DNA from: Fastidiosipila sp.
GTDB lineage: Bacteria; Bacillota; Clostridia; Saccharofermentanales; DTU023
Direction of reading: 5' to 3'
Assembly (NCBI GenBank): GCA_012511175.1
Contig: JAAZGO010000033.1
Location: 1-64,000, forward strand
Length of the DNA: 64,000 bases
Position numbers and translations under genes: made by a program. The notes below the pieces were generated by a model. The model ran no database searches and had not been told where the DNA came from. It was given only the letters and a program-made list of their open reading frames with translations. Positions 16,987 to 24,012 of this stretch are shown piece after piece (positions within the stretch are counted from its first letter, which is position 1; the number at the start of each line of letters is the position of its first letter).

Positions 16987-18264
16987 ATGAAGTCGGACCG
17001 AAAAATCATCCTTTCCCTTTTCCTGATCTTTTCCCTCCTGCTCCTTGGAACATCCTTCTTCGCGGGACCGGTCACGCAGCTCCTGCCCGGCCTTTGGAAA
17101 ATCCTCACCAGCCCCCAGGTGCTGACAAGCGATGCCTGCGCCCTGGGCGGGTTGAATGGCGCGCTTTTAAACGCCGGACTGCTGGGTCTTATGGCCTGGG
17201 CCCTGTTCGCATTAACGGGCAGCCGGCTCAACGGCGCCTCGGTAGGCGCCTACTTCCTGACGGTTGGTTTCGCCTTTTTCGGCAAGAACTGCCTGAATGT
17301 CCTGCCCATCATCTTTGGCAGCTGGATTTATTCAATAATCAAGAAAGAATCTTTCGGCCAATACGTCAACCTGTCCCTTTTCGCCTGCTCGCTGTCGCCG
17401 GTTGTGAGTGAGGCGCTCTTCCCACGTTATCACCATTATCCGCTTGCTGCCGGCATCCTGATCGCCCTCCTGCTTGGCAGCCTGATCGGCATCCTCTTCC
17501 CGCCCCTTGCCGCTCATACGGCCGGCATGCACAAGGGATACAACCTCTTCAATGCGGGTTTGTCGGCCGGTTTTCTGGCCTTTGCCCTTTTTGCCGTCTA
17601 CAAGACTTTTTTCCTCCGGCCTCTGGGCCTCGAAGGGGATTATTCCCTCAATTGCATCCTTTCTCAAGGGTTTCCTCTCTTTTTTCCGCTCTTCTTGTCT
17701 CTTTCTTTTTTTGGAGCACTGCTGGCAGGTTTTTTTCTGAACGGCCGTTCGGTTTCAGGTTACGGGAAACTGATCAGAAAAACAGGACTGGCCTGCGACT
17801 TCCTGGCAGAAGACGGAGCGGCACGGGTTCTCATCAATTTCGGTTTATTGGGGCTTTTGAGCCTGGGGCTGGCCCTGCTGGTTAAAGTGCCCTTGACTGG
17901 CCCCACCGCCGGCGCCCTGCTTTGCATCGTCTGCTGGGCGGCTAATGGTTCTCATCCAGCCAATGTCCTCCCGATCATGGCAGGTTATGCCTTGGCGTCA
18001 ATTTTCTCGGCATGGTCCTTGTCCGATCAGGCCATCTTCGTGGGACTCTGCTTTGCAACGGGACTCTCGCCTTTGAGCGGCAGGTGGGGTTTGCATTGGG
18101 GGGTGATCGCCGGAGCGCTTCACGCCTGCCTGGTGTCCTACACAGCAGTCATCCATGGCGGCTTTAATCTCTACAACGGTGGATTCACGGCTGGTCTGTT
18201 GGCCCTGCTCCTGGTCCCCCTCCTTGAATCCTTTCAAAAGAGCAAACTGAAAGCGCAACCTTAA
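16987..18264 (+). CDS. DUF1576 membrane protein
   Basis: The 425-residue protein has about twelve hydrophobic segments. It contains two related motifs, HKGYNLFNAGLSAGFLA near residue 180 and HGGFNLYNGGFTAGLLA near residue 395, which suggests an internal duplication typical of DUF1576. The function of the family is unknown. Transport is plausible from topology but unproven. The start is ATG 16987 with CGGGAG eight bases upstream. It follows the rnf terminator on the same strand, so expression with rnf would need read-through. Confidence 0.85.
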   Translation: MKSDRKIILSLFLIFSLLLLGTSFFAGPVTQLLPGLWKILTSPQVLTSDACALGGLNGALLNAGLLGLMAWALFALTGSRLNGASVGAYFLTVGFAFFGKNCLNVLPIIFGSWIYSIIKKESFGQYVNLSLFACSLSPVVSEALFPRYHHYPLAAGILIALLLGSLIGILFPPLAAHTAGMHKGYNLFNAGLSAGFLAFALFAVYKTFFLRPLGLEGDYSLNCILSQGFPLFFPLFLSLSFFGALLAGFFLNGRSVSGYGKLIRKTGLACDFLAEDGAARVLINFGLLGLLSLGLALLVKVPLTGPTAGALLCIVCWAANGSHPANVLPIMAGYALASIFSAWSLSDQAIFVGLCFATGLSPLSGRWGLHWGVIAGALHACLVSYTAVIHGGFNLYNGGFTAGLLALLLVPLLESFQKSKLKAQP

Positions 18265-18278
18265 GTAAACCAGGCCAA

Positions 18279-18297
18279 TAAAAAGAGGCCGGCCCTC
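18279..18297 (-). terminator. Possible terminator after rpmB
   Basis: On the minus strand GAGG and CCTC enclose GCCGG and are followed by TTTTTATT. The stem is short, so it may be only part of the signal. It lies 64 bases after the rpmB stop. Confidence 0.4.
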
Positions 18298-18332
18298 CGC
18301 ACTTGCCAGTGCCTGGGCAGCCTCCCCCTGTT

Positions 18333-18359
18333 GCGGCAAGCAGCCGCCGGGCTTTCTTT
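18333..18359 (+). terminator. Possible terminator after the DUF1576 gene
   Basis: GCGGC and GCCGC form a five-pair stem with loop AAGCA, followed by CGGGCTTTCTTT. It lies in the convergent gap between the DUF1576 gene and rpmB. Confidence 0.4.
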
Positions 18360-18360
18360 G

Positions 18361-18558
18361 TCAGGCCCGCTCGACGGCTCCGCTGCGCAGACAGCGGGTG
18401 CAGACATACATGGTTTTCGGCACCCCGTCAACCATCACATGAACTTTTTTAACGTTGGCGCGCTGGCGGTGCAATCCCCGGCGCGAAATCTGCGAACGCG
18501 TAATCTTGATTTTCCTGCCAAAAAACATGTGTTTGTCACAAATCTCACATCTGGCCAT
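18361..18558 (-). CDS. rpmB: 50S ribosomal protein L28
   Basis: The 65-residue protein matches L28, with MARCEICDKHMFFG at the N-terminus, RANVKKV in the middle and the motif YVCTRCLRSG near the end. Four cysteines (CEIC and CTRC) make this the zinc-binding (C+) form of L28 that works under zinc-replete conditions. AAGGAG lies seven bases before the ATG. It is a single gene with its own promoter, and its nearest neighbour is a metal-efflux unit. Confidence 0.96.
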   Translation of the reverse strand: MARCEICDKHMFFGRKIKITRSQISRRGLHRQRANVKKVHVMVDGVPKTMYVCTRCLRSGAVERA

Positions 18559-18621
18559 TGTCTATCTCCTTGATTGGCGGGCGGAACCCGAATAATTCTG
18601 ATACCCGAAGGCGCAACTGGT

Positions 18622-18650
18622 ATCTTAACATCATTTCAGCACTTGTGCAA
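18622..18650 (-). promoter_or_regulatory. Promoter of rpmB
   Basis: On the minus strand TTGCAC (plus 18645-18650) and TAAGAT (plus 18622-18627) are 17 bases apart. TGT just before the -10 box gives an extended form. The leader would be about 57 bases. Confidence 0.6.
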
Positions 18651-18719
18651 ATGCTTTTCCCGTCCCGAACAGGGGGAAAGGCAACCGGAAAAACTGCCGC
18701 GTCACGCAGTCACCTGTGC

Positions 18720-18747
18720 TTGCTATTTTTTCAATTTGCGCTAAAAT
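18720..18747 (+). promoter_or_regulatory. Promoter of the metal-efflux operon
   Basis: TTGCTA (18720-18725) and TAAAAT (18742-18747) are 16 bases apart. The expected start, near 18754, lies inside the adjacent inverted repeat, which is where a repressor would block initiation. Confidence 0.55.
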
Positions 18748-18771
18748 ATATATGAATGATTGCTCATATAT
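18748..18771 (+). promoter_or_regulatory. Putative operator of the ArsR/CadC-type repressor
   Basis: Perfect eight-base arms ATATATGA and TCATATAT are separated by eight bases. The AT-rich palindrome stands out from the GC-rich surroundings. It resembles the TATATGAA..TTCATATA-like operators of SmtB/CzrA/CadC repressors and overlaps the likely transcription start. Confidence 0.7.
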
Positions 18772-18799
18772 CGAATTGTATGGTCGGGAGGGTGCTCAG

Positions 18800-19186
18800 A
18801 TGGACGGCAAAGCGGATCAAGACAATTTTTGCTGCGACTTCCCCATGATCCATGAGGAATCCGTCAGGCATGTTCTGGACCTGATGCCTGAAACAGAAAA
18901 CTTGTCGGAACTGGCTGAACTCTTCAAGGTTTTCGGTGATTTTACCCGGATCCGGATCCTGCAGGCACTCCGTCATTCGGAGCTGTGCGTCTGTGATTTG
19001 GCGGCCATCCTCTCCATGTCACAGTCGGCGGTCTCCCATCAGCTGCGGATCCTGAAGAGCGCGCGCCTGGTAAAAAACCGCCGGCAAGGGAGGGTGGTTT
19101 ACTATTCGCTCCTCGACCAGCATGTCAAGAAAATTCTGGATGTCGGCCATGAGCATCTGGAGGAAGATAAAGAAGGAAGCCATTAA
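18800..19186 (+). CDS. ArsR-family metal-responsive repressor (CadC-like)
   Basis: The 128-residue winged-helix protein has FKVFGDFTRIRILQAL, then ELCVCDLAAILSMSQSAVSHQLRIL, of which ELCVCDL is the metal-sensing alpha3 motif of CadC/ArsR sensors. A near-N-terminal pair CC at residues 11-12 could add ligands as in CadC. A C-terminal helix with DVGHEHLEED may hold a second metal site. It probably represses its own operon through the palindrome at 18748 and is released by Cd, Pb or Zn. ATG 18800 follows GGGAGGG. The stop overlaps the ATPase start as TAATG. Confidence 0.92.
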   Translation: MDGKADQDNFCCDFPMIHEESVRHVLDLMPETENLSELAELFKVFGDFTRIRILQALRHSELCVCDLAAILSMSQSAVSHQLRILKSARLVKNRRQGRVVYYSLLDQHVKKILDVGHEHLEEDKEGSH

Positions 19187-21183
19187 TGAAAGATCAAGAA
19201 TCAACCTGTTCGACACCTGCATGCAGCTTGGGAGGCGGCCCTTCCTGCGGCCATTGCCAAGCCGATGAGGCATTCAGCCTGGAGCATTTCCTGGAAGGAT
19301 ACCCCCTGCTCAGGCGGCTGGCTGCGCCCGGCTTTCGCATTGCCGCAGGAATCGGTTTTTTCCTGGCCGGCCTTCTTCTGCGGGCCCGGCCGGCACCTTC
19401 TTTCCTGCTCTTTCTCTCGGGCTACCTGATTGTTGGCACTGGCGTCTTCATCAAGGCTCTGGCAGGAATTTGGAAGGGTCGTGTCTTTTCCGAACATTTT
19501 CTAATGACAGCCGCCACCATCGGTGCCTTTTTTATCGGCGAATATGCTGAAGGCTTCGCCGTCATGCTGCTTTACCTGACTGGCGAAGAACTTGAACGCA
19601 GAGCTGTAGACCGGACCCGGCGCTCCATTGACGCCCTCAACCGGATCCGGCCGGTGACTGCCCACCTGGTCAGGGATGACGGTATCCATGACCGGAACCC
19701 TTCCGATATCAGGCCGGGTGACCGGATTCTCGTTTACCCAGGCGAACGGATACCGCTCGACGGAAGGCTGGAAGAAAAGGGCGGATCCGTCGATTATTCT
19801 GCACTCACAGGGGAATCCAGGCCCCTTGTACTGGAGGCGGGGAATGAGGTGCTGGCAGGTGCCGTTAATGGAGCCTCGCTCTTGACTTTGACCGTTTTGC
19901 GCGACGAAAATGACTCTGCCGTCATGCGCATCATGCAGCTGGCCGAAGAGGCCGGCCATAAGAAGACACGCGTTGAGCTGTTCACGGAGCGGTTTGCCCG
20001 TATTTATACCCCTGTCGTGGTTTTTCTTGCCATGGGCATCGCCTTTTTCCCTCCCCTGGCCTTAGGCCTTGACATTAAGGTCTGGCTTTACCGCGCCTTG
20101 AGTTTTCTGGTTATTTCCTGCCCCTGCTCCCTGGTCATCTCCGTCCCGCTCGCCTACATTGCCGGGATCGGCAACGCCTCGCGCCGGGGGATTTATATCC
20201 GCGGCAGCCAGTACCTGGAAGCCCTGACCTCCCTGGATACAGTCGTCTTCGACAAAACGGGAACCTTGACCGACGGCAGTTTTCAGGTTACAGACCTGGT
20301 GACGGCCCCCGGCGTGTCAGAACAGGAATTGATGGCTCTGGCAGCAGCGCTTGAGCAGCACTCGACGCATCCCGTGGCCGATGCGATTAGAAGGTTTTGT
20401 CAGGAACAAAAAGATGAAAGCAGCCTGGTTTTTCCTCCGGAGCCGCTCCATGACCTTGAAGAGTTTGCCGGGCACGGGATCGCCGCCCGCCTGGGTGATC
20501 AACTGGTTCTTGCAGGCAACAGCCGCTTAATGAAAAGGTATGGAGTGGAGACAGGCCTTGAAGCCGGCCGGAGCCGTGCCGCTTCCGCTGTTCATATCGC
20601 CAGGGGAGGACGCTGGCTAGGGACTCTTTTTGCCTCCGACACCCTGAGGCAGGGTACGGTTCAGGCGGTCAAGCGGCTGAGGGAGCAGGGAACGACATCG
20701 ATTGCTGTCCTTTCCGGAGACCGTGAAGACGCGGCTGCCGAGGCCGGCAGGGCCATCGGCGCCGATCTGGTTTTGTCCGGGCTCCTGCCTGAAGACAAAA
20801 TCAAGGAACTCGAAAACCTGCAGTTGCTGACCAGGGGGCACACCGCTTTCGTCGGTGACGGCATCAATGATGCACCGGTTCTCCGCCGGGCGGACGTGGG
20901 AATTGCCATAGGAGGACTGGGCTCTGACGCAGCTGTGGAAGCCGCCGACCTCGTCATCATGACCGATGAGCCGGGACGGATTCCCGACGCCGTCTCCATC
21001 GCCCGCAAAACCAAAGGGAGGGTTTACGAGAACGTCGCCGCCATCCTTCTGGTTAAAGCAGTACTCCTGGCTTTGGGAGCTTTGGGCATCACGCCCTTGT
21101 GGGGAGCTGTCTTCGCCGACACCGGGATCATGCTTCTGACGGTGGTCAACTCGCTGCGCGCCTACTACAGCCGGGCCTCCTAA
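19186..21183 (+). CDS. P1B-type heavy-metal efflux ATPase (Zn/Cd/Pb type)
   Basis: The 665-residue ATPase exports divalent soft metals. It has the transmembrane motif SCPCSLV (CPC), the phosphorylation site DKTGTLT, the actuator motif TGES, an HP motif (STHPVADA) and GDGINDAPVL in the hinge. It lacks an N-terminal HMA domain. Instead residues 8-24 carry four cysteines (8, 13, 21, 24) and one histidine. The CPC motif and the CadC-like partner favour Zn2+/Cd2+/Pb2+ over copper. Translation is coupled to the repressor. The stop overlaps the convergent hisE stop by four bases. Confidence 0.94.
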   Translation: MKDQESTCSTPACSLGGGPSCGHCQADEAFSLEHFLEGYPLLRRLAAPGFRIAAGIGFFLAGLLLRARPAPSFLLFLSGYLIVGTGVFIKALAGIWKGRVFSEHFLMTAATIGAFFIGEYAEGFAVMLLYLTGEELERRAVDRTRRSIDALNRIRPVTAHLVRDDGIHDRNPSDIRPGDRILVYPGERIPLDGRLEEKGGSVDYSALTGESRPLVLEAGNEVLAGAVNGASLLTLTVLRDENDSAVMRIMQLAEEAGHKKTRVELFTERFARIYTPVVVFLAMGIAFFPPLALGLDIKVWLYRALSFLVISCPCSLVISVPLAYIAGIGNASRRGIYIRGSQYLEALTSLDTVVFDKTGTLTDGSFQVTDLVTAPGVSEQELMALAAALEQHSTHPVADAIRRFCQEQKDESSLVFPPEPLHDLEEFAGHGIAARLGDQLVLAGNSRLMKRYGVETGLEAGRSRAASAVHIARGGRWLGTLFASDTLRQGTVQAVKRLREQGTTSIAVLSGDREDAAAEAGRAIGADLVLSGLLPEDKIKELENLQLLTRGHTAFVGDGINDAPVLRRADVGIAIGGLGSDAAVEAADLVIMTDEPGRIPDAVSIARKTKGRVYENVAAILLVKAVLLALGALGITPLWGAVFADTGIMLLTVVNSLRAYYSRAS

Positions 21184-21497
21184 CCGCTCTTCTGCTCGGA
21201 ATAATTCCGCCGTTCCCGAAGCTCTGCGATCAGGTCCTCAAGGGGAATTCCCGACGCGGCAAGGAGAACAATCAGGTGGTAGACCAGATCAGCGCTTTCG
21301 TAAACAATGTCGCTTTTCCGGCCATTTTTAGCCGCAATTGCGACCTCGATGGCCTGGACGCCCAACTTGTTTAAAATTTTGTCCAGCCCCTTATCGAGCA
21401 GGTAGTTGGTGTAGGATCCCGACACAGGATTCTCGGCCCGCTCGATTACGACCTTGTAGAGCTCCTCCAGAATTGCCTCATGCCTCTCAGCCGCCAT
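21180..21497 (-). CDS. hisE: Phosphoribosyl-ATP diphosphatase HisE
   Basis: The 105-residue protein is an all-alpha NTP pyrophosphohydrolase with LDKILNKLGVQAIEVAIAAKN, shown in part by KLGVQAIEVAIAAKN, and the segment ESADLVYHLIVLL. The acidic residues of these helices bind Mg2+. HisE hydrolyses phosphoribosyl-ATP to phosphoribosyl-AMP in histidine synthesis. The start is ATG 21497 after AAAAAGGAGGGG. No other his gene is in the window, so either the rest is elsewhere or it now acts on another nucleotide. Confidence 0.9.
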   Translation of the reverse strand: MAAERHEAILEELYKVVIERAENPVSGSYTNYLLDKGLDKILNKLGVQAIEVAIAAKNGRKSDIVYESADLVYHLIVLLAASGIPLEDLIAELRERRNYSEQKSG

Positions 21498-21608
21498 GCC
21501 TCTCCCCTCCTTTTTGTTATGTAAGGATAACACAAACACCGGGAATCCTGTCAGCAGGTTATTATGCATGAATACAAAGAAATACTGCATGTTATTGCAT
21601 AAATTTGC

Positions 21609-21637
21609 TTGACAAGGCCTGATACGGGTGATATCAT
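21609..21637 (+). promoter_or_regulatory. Orphan sigma-A-type promoter
   Basis: A perfect TTGACA (21609-21614) and TATCAT (21632-21637) are separated by 17 bases. It points right, away from hisE and toward the 3' end of the oppositely oriented alr gene. No plausible coding region follows on this strand before 21754. Confidence 0.65.
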
Positions 21638-21643
21638 TCTTCT

Positions 21644-21722
21644 TACCAACAATAATTATAAATATCGTTTCTGCTTCTTGCATAGGACAACGACCGGCCC
21701 CCCTCCCGGTCGTTCGTCTGTT
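21644..21722 (+). ncRNA. Candidate small RNA
   Basis: A transcript from the promoter at 21609 would start near 21644 and reach a nine-pair hairpin, AACGACCGG with CCGGTCGTT (21689-21714), followed by the T-rich CGTCTGTTGTTT. That makes a product of about 75-80 bases. The hairpin could instead help end the alr transcript on the minus strand, although no T run follows it in that direction. Existence of the RNA is inferred. Confidence 0.35.
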
Positions 21723-21753
21723 GTTTGATCAAGTCTTTTCCCGGAGAATGAAG

Positions 21754-22917
21754 TCAGTCGACACGAATTCGCGGAACGCGCTCATTGATGCCGCAGAAAA
21801 GTTCATAATCGATGGTGCCGTAAAGATCGGCGATGTCACTTGCGTCCTTGCGAATCCAGCCGTCATCGCCAAACCAGGTCACCTCATCACCTGCCCTGAC
21901 CTGATCAAGCCCGGTGACATCGACCATGCAGCGGTCCATGCAAACCCTCCCCCGGATGGGGACCTCACGGCCCCGATGGTAGAAGGATCCCCGGTTGGAA
22001 AGCAGACGGGGCAGGCCGTCACCGTAGCCCATGTTGACAACGGCCAGGACCGAGTCAACCGGAGCGATCCATGTTCCCCCGTAACTGACGGGCGTGCCGG
22101 CATCAACCCGCCTGATCTGTTCGATCACACTTTTAACGGTCATGACGGGTCGGAGCCCCTGCCATGCATCTTTGGACGGCCCTGCCCTGCCGCCATAGAG
22201 GACAATGCCGGGGCGGACCAGGTCGAAATGAAAGTCAGGACCGAGCGCGATGGCCGAGCTGGCTGCCAGATGCCTGGTCACCCGGGGAAAACCGCGTTTT
22301 TCAGCCAGATCCACGGTTCTTGCAAAGCGGATCCGCTGAAGATCAGCGTAGTCCCGGTCGCAATCGGCCGTCGCCAGGTGGGAATAAACGCCGGTCACCC
22401 TGAGTGAAGGCTGTTTCGCGGCCGCCAGCATGACTTCAACCGTGTTGTCCCTCTGTCCCTCATCTGTCGGCAGGCCGAGGCGGGTCATGCCCGTGTCCAG
22501 TTTGATATTGACCATCAGCGGCAGCCCCCCCGTTTTTTCGGACTGGCGGGCAAAGGCAGCCACTTCCTCCTCTGTCACAATGGTCTGGGTTAAACGGTAA
22601 CGTTTCAGATAGGGAATGTGTTCACTTTTGGTTGCGCCAAAGATTAAGATGGACGACCGGCTTCCCGACTGGCGCAGGGCGATGGCTTCATCCAGGGTGG
22701 CTACGAAAAGATGGCAGATACCTGCATCTTCCAAAAGAGGTACGACAATATCGGCACAGTGACCGTAAGCATTACCCTTGACAACCGGAGCAAGATCCAC
22801 TCTGGAGCCTGAGAGATGCCGGCGGACGACCTCCAGGTTATTGACAAGCGCCTTGCCGGATATCTCCGCCCAGGTTTTTTTCGTATACCAGGGGTCTTTG
22901 TCCTGCGTACACTTCAT
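21754..22917 (-). CDS. alr: Alanine racemase
   Basis: The 387-residue fold-type III PLP enzyme interconverts D- and L-alanine. The PLP lysine is K48 in APVVKGNAYGH (usual motif VVKANAYGH, here with glycine). The second catalytic residue is the tyrosine of NMGYGDGLPRLL. It lies 18 bases after ornithine racemase and is the last gene of the catabolic array. Because the thiolase step of ornithine oxidation releases D-alanine, this copy is likely catabolic, making L-alanine for deamination. A role in cell wall D-alanine supply is also possible. Confidence 0.93.
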   Translation of the reverse strand: MKCTQDKDPWYTKKTWAEISGKALVNNLEVVRRHLSGSRVDLAPVVKGNAYGHCADIVVPLLEDAGICHLFVATLDEAIALRQSGSRSSILIFGATKSEHIPYLKRYRLTQTIVTEEEVAAFARQSEKTGGLPLMVNIKLDTGMTRLGLPTDEGQRDNTVEVMLAAAKQPSLRVTGVYSHLATADCDRDYADLQRIRFARTVDLAEKRGFPRVTRHLAASSAIALGPDFHFDLVRPGIVLYGGRAGPSKDAWQGLRPVMTVKSVIEQIRRVDAGTPVSYGGTWIAPVDSVLAVVNMGYGDGLPRLLSNRGSFYHRGREVPIRGRVCMDRCMVDVTGLDQVRAGDEVTWFGDDGWIRKDASDIADLYGTIDYELFCGINERVPRIRVD

Positions 22918-22935
22918 GGCATTTCACAGCTTCCG

Positions 22936-23997
22936 TCAGATCAGTCTCTTGGTGACATAAGGTGAGGTCATGGCGCGAAGCAGTGCCGCGTAGTCGGGAG
23001 AAAACTCCAGCACATCACCGACCTTGAAGTCACGCAGAGCCAGGGAAAGGTCCAGAATCATGTGATCACTTGACGAACCGAGCAGGCCAATATTGGCTTC
23101 TTTGGAGGCGAGGGTGTCACATCGTGTATCCTGTTCGCCGATGGCCAGAATGGCGCGCCGCAGGTTGCCCCGGTCTTCAAAGACGGGGATCTCGTTGAAG
23201 GCGTTTGGCCCGATTTTGCCGGTCGGCACGGAGGGTTTCCGCCTGAGCTCGACGATTTCTGCGCGTAGGGTAAAAACATCTTCGAACATATCGCCGATCG
23301 GGCGCCTGTAGGAGGTCTCTACACCCGTCAGGAATCCTTCCCCGATGCGAAGATGTGTGATGCCTTCAGGCATCCGGTCTTCCTTCAGCAAATAAAGCGA
23401 GCCGGAATTTCCTCCTGACACGATAGGGAGAGGGATGGCAAATCGCTCGCGGATGGCCTCCGCCATGGCAACCAGCTCTTCCAATTGCCCCTCTTCAGGG
23501 ATAACGCCGCCATAACAGTTGAAGTTGGCGCCGATTCCCGCCAGCCAGACACCGCGCAGGTTAAGGACGCGGGATGCGACTTCAAGCACTTCCTCCGGCA
23601 TGAAGCCTTCCCGAAGATCGCCCAGTTCAACCATGAGGATGACGCCGTGCTGGCAGTCAAGTGCCAGAGCTGCGTCCGACAGCGACTCGATGACGCTGAG
23701 GTCCGAGTTAAGGCTCAAATCGGCATAGCGCACGGTGTCCATGGCCTGGGAGATCATGGGAATCCTGACCAGCATGCGGGAAAGCCCCAGATCCTGGATG
23801 CCCGCCAGATTCTCGATGCGGGAGTCCCCAAAGTACTCAGCCCCGGCCTCCGCCATGGCCTCGACGACGGGCCGCCAGGCACAAAGACACTTGGTAATGA
23901 AGTGAATCTGAATATCCCGGGCTGCGGCCATCCTGAGCAGGGTGCCTATGTTGTGTTTCAATTTGGAACGATCGATCAGCAGTTCAGGTAATGCCAT
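22936..23997 (-). CDS. orr: Ornithine racemase
   Basis: The 353-residue PLP enzyme of the alanine racemase-like family converts L-ornithine to D-ornithine, the substrate of OraSE. The PLP lysine is K36 (FITKCL). The segment GIGANFNCYGGVIPE near residue 175 is typical of the Orr/YhfX group and differs from true alanine racemases. The length fits the Clostridium sticklandii enzyme. The start is ATG 23997 with GGAGG seven bases upstream, 15 bases after the reactivase gene. Confidence 0.93.
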   Translation of the reverse strand: MALPELLIDRSKLKHNIGTLLRMAAARDIQIHFITKCLCAWRPVVEAMAEAGAEYFGDSRIENLAGIQDLGLSRMLVRIPMISQAMDTVRYADLSLNSDLSVIESLSDAALALDCQHGVILMVELGDLREGFMPEEVLEVASRVLNLRGVWLAGIGANFNCYGGVIPEEGQLEELVAMAEAIRERFAIPLPIVSGGNSGSLYLLKEDRMPEGITHLRIGEGFLTGVETSYRRPIGDMFEDVFTLRAEIVELRRKPSVPTGKIGPNAFNEIPVFEDRGNLRRAILAIGEQDTRCDTLASKEANIGLLGSSSDHMILDLSLALRDFKVGDVLEFSPDYAALLRAMTSPYVTKRLI

Positions 23998-24012
23998 CTT
24001 AACCTCCTGTCA

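Noticed and set aside
21628-22407. A plus-strand frame starting just after the orphan promoter at 21609
   Set aside because: It runs antisense through alr and lacks a ribosome binding site. A non-coding transcript is a better reading.
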